DNA from: Eriocheir sinensis
Taxonomy: Eukaryota > Arthropoda > Malacostraca > Decapoda > Varunidae
Direction: 5' to 3'
DNA: 64,000 nt
Assembly (NCBI RefSeq): GCF_024679095.1
Contig: NW_026111172.1
Location: 346,354 to 410,353 of the forward strand
A program made the position numbers and the translations under genes. This document shows, piece after piece, positions 53,279 through 61,547 of this stretch. Position 1 is the stretch's first letter. Every line of letters starts with the position of its first letter. The notes beneath the pieces were generated by a model, which did no database searches, was not told the DNA's origin, and was given only the letters and a program-made list of their open reading frames with translations.

Positions 53279-53552
53279 AATGAAGTGAATATTTATTTTT
53301 TCGAAAAAAAAATAGCATATATATAGTTATTATGGATGTACTCGATTATAGTCTAATAACAATAACAATATATATTAGCAACCTAAAAAAAAAAAGACTC
53401 GGAGATGAAGAATTACATATTCAATAAATCCAATAAATAAATCAAAGCAATATGGTACCGGTGCCGAGCAATCTGGTACAGGTACCGTACCGTTAAGCTG
53501 GTACCGTTAGTACTGGTACTGGTACCGTTACCTGCCCACCCCTACTCAGTGA

Positions 53553-53667
53553 CTGCCAGTCACTGGCAGCCACTGACAGATTGACAGCTGAGCTAGTGGG
53601 GTGGACGCAAGGATTATATACTATAATAGTATATAATCCTTGGGTGGACGTGAGCGGATGCTGCCTG

Positions 53668-53670
<3 letters not shown>
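53553..53670. repeat. Short direct repeats and 33 bp perfect palindrome
   Basis: 53609-53641 is a perfect inverted repeat (15 bp arms AAGGATTATATACTA, 3 base centre), flanked on each side by GGGTGGACG. Confidence 0.85.
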
Positions 53671-54690
<1,020 letters not shown>

Positions 54691-54694
54691 TATC

Positions 54695-54820
54695 GAAACA
54701 CACGAGAAATTAATCAAGACAAGGAGAGGGTATTCCCCGGCTGCCTGGGATTGAACCCGCAACCAGCGTGACGGGAGAGCCACTCCTTACCGAGTCGGCC
54801 AAAGAGGTACCCCACTGGCT
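54695..54820 (-). mobile_element. tRNA-like SINE head on minus strand
   Basis: Minus strand: A box TTGGCCGACTCGGTAAGG (inverse of about 54786-54803) and B box CGGGTTCAATCCC (inverse of 54747-54759), spaced as in a tRNA. No closed acceptor stem, so a SINE head is likelier than a functional tRNA gene. Confidence 0.5.
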
Positions 54821-56165
54821 AAGTGGGTTATGGGAGGCTCGTTCATCAGGCCGTCGCCGCACTACAAAATGAGCAATGCATTATCGAGACCACGCGACAA
54901 GGCTTATCAGGTCGCGTAAGGCTTATCAGTGCACACGTAATACGGAGCCATTGCCACCTCGCTCATTCACCCCGAGCATTGAGAATACAGGGCTACCATC
55001 CGTTCTAAACAGGGAGAGGTGTCTCCGAATTCTTCGTCAGTGTATCTCAGAATGCATGGTGCATACAGAGTTCGAGAAGGTTTTGGTGTGAGTGACACGT
55101 GATGATCATTAATAGCGCTTTACGTAGGTTCTGCTGCCTAGAAGATGGATAACGATACCTTGTCCCGAGTCCGTGAAACAGGCTAATTTTTGCGGACGAG
55201 AACTTGAACACTGACACGGACACAAAGCAGATTAATAGATATACACCATGGTTCCGACTTTTTTTTTTTTTCACTGACACAAAGACGTCAGTGAATAAAT
55301 TACAAAGCCGAGACGTGGATAAGGTTTAGCAGATACTCATAAATTTTAAGTTCCTACAGAGCCTCAATATCCCTCACATACACATCTAAACATAAGTGCA
55401 ACTGACGCTTTCTACATTTTTTTATGAAAAGTTATCTTGCTAATAAACTGATATCCACCAAAGTTTTCCACAACTCCGATATTTCAGACACATCTGAACA
55501 TAAGTAGCTAAGATAATTAATCTTACTGATTACAAGGTGACCTCGGGATACCCAATAGAGAAGCAAACAGACACTTAAAATAAAAGAACATGGCAAGAAA
55601 CCACAGAGCTGAGAGAAAAAGAAAGAGAAAGCAAGGAATGGTAGAAAGAGGGATACATGCAGAGAAGGAAAACAGAGCACAAATAAGATAAGTAATAGAG
55701 GGAGATAATGCAAGGGTACAGCTGCTCCTGATTCACCTATTGCCACCGGAAGGAGAGGAATAGCTATAGCAATGGAGCGGCACTCACCTCAAGGCTGCAT
55801 CTAGGCCACTGATACACGCTGTTAGAGCGAGGGTATTATTAACTACTCGTCAGGTCAGTCTCGCGGTTCGTTGACTCCCCAATCACACCACGAGGAGGTG
55901 GTGCGAGGACTCTCTCGAGTTGTAGATTGTTAGGCGGCCAAAACCTCCCAATCCGAGACTACCAGCACTATACCCGAGAGGTATAGTCACGCAACGGAAT
56001 AAATGAAAACTAAAATAAATAATTACTTAAATATAAATAACTAATTAAGTCACTCGGACATAGATCACGCCAAGAAACAAAAGTAAAATAACAAAGGGAG
56101 CCTGCCTCGGTACGAGAGACGGTACCGAAGGCAAGGGGCTAATCTACATATACCAAGTCGGGCCA
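54821..56165. other. No gene recognised
   Basis: Mixed, mostly AT-rich. Several short frames without motifs. A poly(T) run at 55259-55272. Confidence 0.45.
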
Positions 56166-56170
56166 GCTAA

Positions 56171-56428
56171 TAGCATCTTCCATTTAGCGTAACCAGTTTC
56201 TGGGTCGTGATCTGTAGAGTCCCTCATAGAGTCCCGACAACCTAAGATTTGGACGCCATTATTGGCCCTGTGTTTTCACCGCGCTTTTCAAACACTAGCA
56301 CACGGTCTCGCGGCGAAGACAGGGCCAATAATGACGTCCAAATCTTAGGCTGTCGGGACTCTATCTATCAAGGGACTCTACAGATCATGACCCAGAAACG
56401 GGTTACGCTAAATGGAAAAGGCTATAAG
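56171..56428. repeat. Long inverted repeat, ~110 bp arms, ~35 base loop
   Basis: Left arm about 56171-56280 (CCATTTAGCGTAACC..., CTAAGATTTGGACG, TTATTGGCCCTGT) and right arm about 56313-56428 (ACAGGGCCAATAATG, CGTCCAAATCTTAGG, GGTTACGCTAAATGG). The arms match at most positions, with a few mismatches and a small indel near 56220/56368. Confidence 0.9.
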
Positions 56429-56642
56429 TGCCGAAAATGAAATATTTCTGCGCAGCCGGCAAACGGCGGCAACTCAGCACACGCCGTGACGTCAGTAGGG
56501 ATGGGCAAGTACCGTTAATTTGAGTACCGTTAGTACCGGTACCGAAAACTCAGGTACCGTTAGTACCGGTACCGGTACCCGAAAGAATATTTTTTTTTAT
56601 CTATGATTTCTGATGAAATTCCCAAATAAATTTCCTGTAAAG

Positions 56643-56645
<3 letters not shown>

Positions 56646-56720
<75 letters not shown>
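56646..56720 (+). repeat. (CT)n microsatellite
   Basis: About 37 CT units in the left part of hAT-like element 2. Confidence 0.95.
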
Positions 56721-56724
<4 letters not shown>

Positions 56725-56759
56725 ATCAAGGGTATAGTACGAAGAGGAAGTGGGTTAGT

Positions 56760-58277
56760 GGTGAGGTACAGGTTTACATAGATTTACATAGATTTACATA
56801 GAAAATCAGACCACACAGACCCCATGGTCCAGACTTGGTGGTCTGTCCTTAAACTTAAGTGATTTTACATTAATCAGAAGACTCCAAAACGTTGCATTTC
56901 TACTCTAGTTGATATTAAGTTGAAGGAAGTGACGGTCGAGCTTATTTTTGAAGGAGTCAATCGTGTTACACTGGACCACTGATGGTGGAAGCTTATTCCA
57001 TTCTCGCACTACAACGTTGGTGAAGAAAAATTTGGTGCAGTCTGAATTTACTTGTCTACATCTGAGTTTTACGCCATTGTTCCTCGTGCGCAAAGTGTCA
57101 TCGATCATAAACAATGTTGATCTGTCTACATTCGTGAAACCATTAAGTATTTTAAAACATTCGATCAGTTTTCCTCGGAGGCGACGTTTCTCAAGAGAGA
57201 ACATGTTAAGGGTAGAAAGCCTTTCTTCGTAGGATTTGTTGCGCAAGGAAGGGATCATTTTCGTTGCCCGACGCTGAACACCTTCTAATCTAGCAATATC
57301 CTTTGTATGGTGGGGAGACCAAAACTGTACCGCATATTCCAAGTGGGGTCTGACTAAACTGTTGTAGAGCGGGAGTATTACATCTTTATTCTTGAATACA
57401 AAGTTTCTTTTAATGAAGCCCAACATTCTGTTCGCTTTATTTGCTGCATCGATGCATTGCTGTGAGAATTTGAGGTTTGACGCGATTTTGACCCCCAAGT
57501 CCTTGACGCATTGAACGCTTTTGAGTTTAACGCCGCGCATTTCGTATTCGAACTTCTTATTCCTCGTTCCAACTTGAAGGACCTGGCACTTGTCTACGTT
57601 AAAGGGCATCTCCCATCTATCCGACCAAGCTGAAATTTTGTGGAAATCCTCTTGGAGGCTTTGCCTGTCTTCGTCAGTCAGAACCGCGTTACCAATCTTT
57701 GTGTCGTCTGCAAATTTACTTATGCGGTTATTGAGTCCAACATCCACGTCGTTGATGTAAATAATGAAGAGCACTGGGCCAAGAACCGAGCCCTGAGGGA
57801 CGCCACTAGTGACAGGCGCCCACTCTGAGTTAAATCCATCAATCACTACTCTTTGTCTGTTGCTCAACCAATTCGCGATCCATTGGTTTACTTGACCGTC
57901 AATACCTATTTGCTTTAATTTGTAAAGTAATTTATGATGCGGGACTTTATCAAACGCTTTCTGGAAATCAAGATAGACTACGTCCAGTGATTTGGTTACG
58001 TCATAAACAGTGAAGAGGTCGTTATAAAAGGTTAATAGGTTTGATAGGCAGGATCTTTTGTTTCGGAAGCCATGTTGTGAGTCCCCAATCAATGAGTGGC
58101 TTTCAAGGTAACTCACAATTTTGTCTCTAATTATGCCCTCAAGTAGCTTACCTACAACCGAAGTTAGACTAATGGGCCTGTAATTACCTGGTACTTTTTT
58201 GTCTCCTTTCTTAAAAATCGGTGTCACGTTAGCCTTTTTCCAATCTGAAGGGACGATGCCTTGTCGCAAGGATGCCT
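56760..58277 (-). mobile_element. CR1-type LINE copy E (5'-truncated), nested in hAT-like element 2
   Basis: Minus strand. The 3' end carries three CTATGTAAAT-type tail decamers (56771-56803 in plus coordinates); the 5' truncation point coincides with a (CT)n tract at 58278. Confidence 0.9.
56905..58277 (-). pseudogene. CR1 reverse transcriptase of copy E (open, 5'-truncated)
   Basis: About 455 RT residues in one uninterrupted frame: [68 protein letters not shown] (catalytic Asp pair intact) and C-terminus to KLDRHFLQLNIN. The start of the long open frame is read through (GA)n and is not genuine; the endonuclease and RT start are missing. The absence of any stop marks it as the youngest copy of its subfamily here. 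Confidence 0.92.

Positions 58278-58314
<37 letters not shown>
58278..58314 (+). repeat. (CT)n microsatellite
   Basis: CT tract at the 5'-truncated end of CR1 copy E. Confidence 0.95.
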
Positions 58315-58320
<6 letters not shown>

Positions 58321-58856
58321 GAATGAAGTGAATATTTACTTTTTCGATAAAAAAATAGCATGTATAGTTATTATGGATGTACTCGATCATAGTCTAATAA
58401 CAATAACAATATTTATTAGCAACCTAAAAAAGAAAAAGAATCGGACATGAAGAATTATCCAGTAACTCCAATAAATAAATAAAATAATAAAATAATGGAA
58501 ACGGGAGCTGTAATGGAAACGGAAAGCAGGACAAAATGGTGGGAACTTGGGGGGACGGTCAGCGAGGCAGTGACTCAGCGTCTACACACAGGGCCCATAC
58601 CGCGTGATACCACATGGAGGCGGTCGGGCGAGCGCCGAGCGTCACTATAAGATCCAGACGGTATCGGTACTAGCGGCAATGCGCAGTGCCGAGTGATCAT
58701 GACGCTTTCCGGCACCCGAGTGATCATGAGGCTTCGCGGTACCAGGTACCGGAAACGGGTACCGCGAGGAATCGATTCCTCGCGGTACCCGTTTCCACCT
58801 ATTTCAATACCGTATAATCTGAACCTGATTTAATTACTATATCCACTCATATCCAC

Positions 58857-58860
<4 letters not shown>
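58315..58860. repeat. Foldback half-arm with 46 bp perfect palindrome centre
   Basis: 58315-58750 matches the left arm of the 51317-53055 palindrome. 58751-58796 is a perfect 46 bp palindrome centred on ATCGAT (58771-58776). Beyond it the second arm is replaced by unrelated sequence leading into (CT)n. Confidence 0.85.

Positions 58861-58924
<64 letters not shown>
58858..58924 (+). repeat. (CT)n microsatellite
   Basis: About 33 CT units just before the right-end core of hAT-like element 2. Confidence 0.95.
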
Positions 58925-58930
<6 letters not shown>

Positions 58931-59261
58931 AAGTGAATATTTATTTTTTCGATAAGAAAATAGCATGTATAGTTATTATGGATGTACTCGATCATAGTCT
59001 AATAACAATAACAATATTTAGTAGCAACCTAAAAAAAAACGGACATGAAGAATTATCAATAAATCCAATAAATAAATCCGAGCAATCTGGTACCGGTACC
59101 GAGCAATCTAGTACCGAAACCGTACCGTTTAGCTGGTACCGTTAGTACCGGTACTGGTACCGGTACCTGCCCACCCCTAGACGTCAGTGGTTCAGTTGTC
59201 CTTCCGCTGTGGTCAAGCGTAGGGTGTGCGCGTGTGTGGTGAACATTTGCATCCTTGGCTT

Positions 59262-59370
59262 TCATGTCTCAAAAATGTGCTGTTCTGGGGTGCGCAAATC
59301 GCTACACACACCACCAAGTAAATGTAACGTTTCATCGCCTCCCGAAAGATCCAGCATTACGCCGAGTCTT
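59262..59370 (+). CDS. THAP-domain protein, N-terminal segment
   Basis: Begins at ATG 59262 and reads MSQKCAVLGCANRYTHHQVN, followed by VTFHRLPKDPALRR. The C-x4-C spacing, the aromatic/His segment FHRLPKDP and the position at the protein start fit the zinc-coordinating THAP DNA-binding module (C2CH). The later part of the open frame (WYTCTYVVG...) does not look like THAP, so an intron probably starts after about 59355, though no strong donor is seen. It could be a host gene first exon or a relic of a P-type transposase, which shares this domain. The hAT-like element ends only 83 bases upstream. Confidence 0.6.
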
Positions 59371-59499
59371 AGTTGTGGTGGGCAGTTGGTATACATGTAC
59401 TTACGTCGTCGGGGAGAGAAATGTTTGTTGGTGGTTGTGGTGTGGGGATGTCATGCATAAACAGATTGTATATGATGTTAATGGGATATATATTTTATA

Positions 59500-59594
59500 A
59501 ATATAATTGATTTACATATTCCTGTCCGTTTTTATGTCCCCATCTGCCAATCTGGAGAAAAAGAAAAGTCGTGATGAACAAGTGGTAATAATAC
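59500..59594. other. No gene recognised
   Basis: Short stretch between the THAP fragment and the Gypsy LTR. Confidence 0.4.
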
Positions 59595-59994
59595 TGTTGT
59601 GCTGGAAGCTTCCCCCGGCGACCATAGGCCTCTAGAAGGCTCCCGGAGAAACGAGCAAGGGGGCGGGGAGCAAGGCGAGCCGTCCGCGCCCCGCGGGGCG
59701 CGGCCAGGCGCCAGGCGGGAAGTGTTGCCAACTCGCATATATTTTTGCTACATGTTCTTGTATGATCTAAAATATACTGTAACATTCTAGACTGTACTGT
59801 TCTGGATATATATAGGAGAAGAGGGCGAGAGAGTCCCAGTCATAGTAAGCTAGTGGTAAGTGAAGAGTCCGAGTGAAGTGTACTACTAGGGAAGAATATT
59901 AAACTACAGAAGCTGTGCGAAGTGTTTACATATCTCCCTCCCACGGAGTCTCCTGACGGCGACACGGAACCCAAGTAACACGCCCGGCATAACA
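59595..59994 (+). repeat. 5' LTR of Gypsy element 3 (left boundary uncertain)
   Basis: Ends GGCATAACA at 59994, before a PBS-like sequence. TGTTGTGC at 59595 is the best left end (TGTT...AACA); TGTAACATTC at 59778 is an alternative. Contains a TATA-like ATATATATAG (59806-59815) and ATTAAA (59898-59903). Confidence 0.6.
59806..59815 (+). promoter_or_regulatory. TATA box candidate in LTR
   Basis: ATATATATAG about 30 bases before a plausible R-region start, inside the LTR. Confidence 0.5.
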
Positions 59995-59995
59995 T

Positions 59996-60012
59996 TAGCG
60001 TCAGGAGTGTAG
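59996..60012 (+). other. Primer-binding site candidate
   Basis: TAGCGTCAGGAGTGTAG directly after the LTR resembles the tRNA-Leu-type site of element 1, with several mismatches. Confidence 0.4.
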
Positions 60013-60029
60013 CCATTTGTTTTTTCGCC

Positions 60030-61547
60030 ATGGAGACTCGTTCCCAAGCTGCCCAGAGGGACGACATGTTGACTGAACTTTTGGAAGCCTTGAGACTACA
60101 GGGGGAGAAACAAGAAAGAGCACAGCAACAACAAGAAAGAACACTCCAAGAACTCAAAGAACAACAAGAAAGAGCACAGCAACAACAAGAAAGAACACTC
60201 CAAGAACTCAAAGAACAACAAGAAAAAGCACACCAAGAACAACAAGAAAGAGCACAGCAACAAGAAAGAACACTCTAAGAACTCAAAGAACAACAAGAAA
60301 GAGCACAGCAACAACAAGAAGGAACACTCCAAGAACTCAAAGAACAACAAGAAAGAGCACAGCAACAACAAGAAGGAACACTCCAAGAACTCAAAGAACA
60401 GCTAGAAGATCGCTTCACAGGATTACAGCTACAGCTAAAAGCAGTACAAGATGGAAGTGAGTCAGTGCGAAGAGAAATGACTGATGTGACCACGAACTTG
60501 GGACAACGCCTGATAGAAGTGGAGAAAGAACACACAAATCTTCAACAAGAGATGGAGGTGGTACGGGAGACGACACACAAAGAAATATTAGAAGTAAGTG
60601 ACAGAGTGAAGGCCCTTGAAGACTGCTTGGCTGGAAACGGACAGCCAGTGCCTGCAGGGGCTAGTTGTACCCAAGATGCTTCTCCTACGCAAGTCCGGGG
60701 TAGTCTGAGCCATGTTTCGCCTGAGTTTATCCCCGCAAGAAGTTCCGCCAGCCCCATGAGTCTGCTGGGTTCGCCTGTTAGAAAGAAGCCTCAGGAGTTT
60801 GATGGCAAGGTCTCCTGGGAGGCTTACCGCGCTCAGTTTGAGCTGTTGGCAGCTCGGAACGGATGGGATGACCAAGAGTGCGCGGTACAGCTGGCCACTA
60901 GCCTGAAAGGGGCGGCGCTGGAGGTCCTTGCTCAGCTCGACAATGCGACAAAGGGCAGCTACAGCGGGCTGGCACAGGCGCTGGAGCAACGATATGGGAC
61001 CAAGCACCAGAACGAGCTCTTCAGGGTTAGGTTCAGAACCCGCAACAGGAGGCGCGGCGAGTCTCTTCAGGAACTCGCTCAGGACCTTGAGAGCATGGCG
61101 CACAAGGCATACCCAGGTGCCACCCCTGACCTGCTGACGGTTTTGCTGCGTGATCAATTCATCGATGCCCTGGACAGCCCTCAGCTGAAGATACAAGTGA
61201 ACCAAGCTAAGCCAACATCAATGCAGGAAGCTCTGGCACGTGCCATGGAGTTTGAGTCCTTTGTTAGGTCTAGCTTGTCAAGCTTCAAGGACGACTCGAC
61301 TTCTGGCTTTAGGGCACGAAAGGGCGCTGTCAGCGACACAGACAGGTTCCAAGGAACGTGCTGGTACTGCGAGAAGGTTGGGCACAAGGAGAACGAATGC
61401 TATAAGAGGAAGAAGGAATATGAAGGTGGCGCTAAGAAGAAGCCCAGAGAAGGACCCAAGTGCTGGACCTGTGGAGAAAAGGGGCACTGGAAGAATGAGT
61501 GTTGGAAAAATGTGCCCCCAACGAGGGACTACCACTCGGGAAACTAA
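60030..61547 (+). pseudogene. Gag of Gypsy element 3 (one nonsense codon)
   Basis: About 505 codons from ATG 60030. Residues 20-130 are a Gln/Glu-rich coiled coil built from an 18-residue repeat (RAQQQQERTLQELKEQQE; 54 bp at DNA level). A TAA at 60276-60278 in one repeat replaces the CAA of its neighbours. The helical region continues to about residue 200. The capsid-like domain (KPQEFDGKVSWEAYRAQFEL, LKGAALEVLAQL, YGTKHQNELFRVRF, MEFESFV) spans about 250-430. Two zinc knuckles follow, CWYCEKVGHKENEC and CWTCGEKGHWKNEC. Gag assembles the particle and binds the RNA. Ends TAA 61545-61547. Confidence 0.88.

Larger units (their letters stand above)
46888..53544. mobile_element. hAT-like non-autonomous element 1 swollen by nested insertions
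   Basis: The left end TAGGGATGGGCACGTACCG (46888) and right end GTTACCTGCCCACCCCTA (to 53544) are inverted repeats, flanked by CTCAGTGA at 46880-46887 and 53545-53552. Both ends are dense in GTACCG/GGTACC motifs. The core shared with the second copy (56496-59179) is only about 46888-47020 on the left and 53270-53544 on the right. Everything between is nested: CR1 LINE, palindrome, MITE, microsatellites. No transposase gene is present. Confidence 0.85.
56496..59179. mobile_element. hAT-like non-autonomous element 2 with nested CR1
   Basis: Left end TAGGGATGGGCAAGTACCG (56496), right end GGTACCTGCCCACCCCTA (to 59179), flanked by GACGTCAG at 56488-56495 and 59180-59187. The left 130 bases and the right 260 bases closely match element 1. 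The interior holds (CT)n, a minus-strand CR1 LINE (56760-58277), a half palindrome (58315-58796) and more (CT)n. No transposase. Confidence 0.88.

Noticed and set aside
54740..54815. Possible tRNA gene on the minus strand
   Set aside because: B box is good but no acceptor stem closes; a SINE head is more likely.
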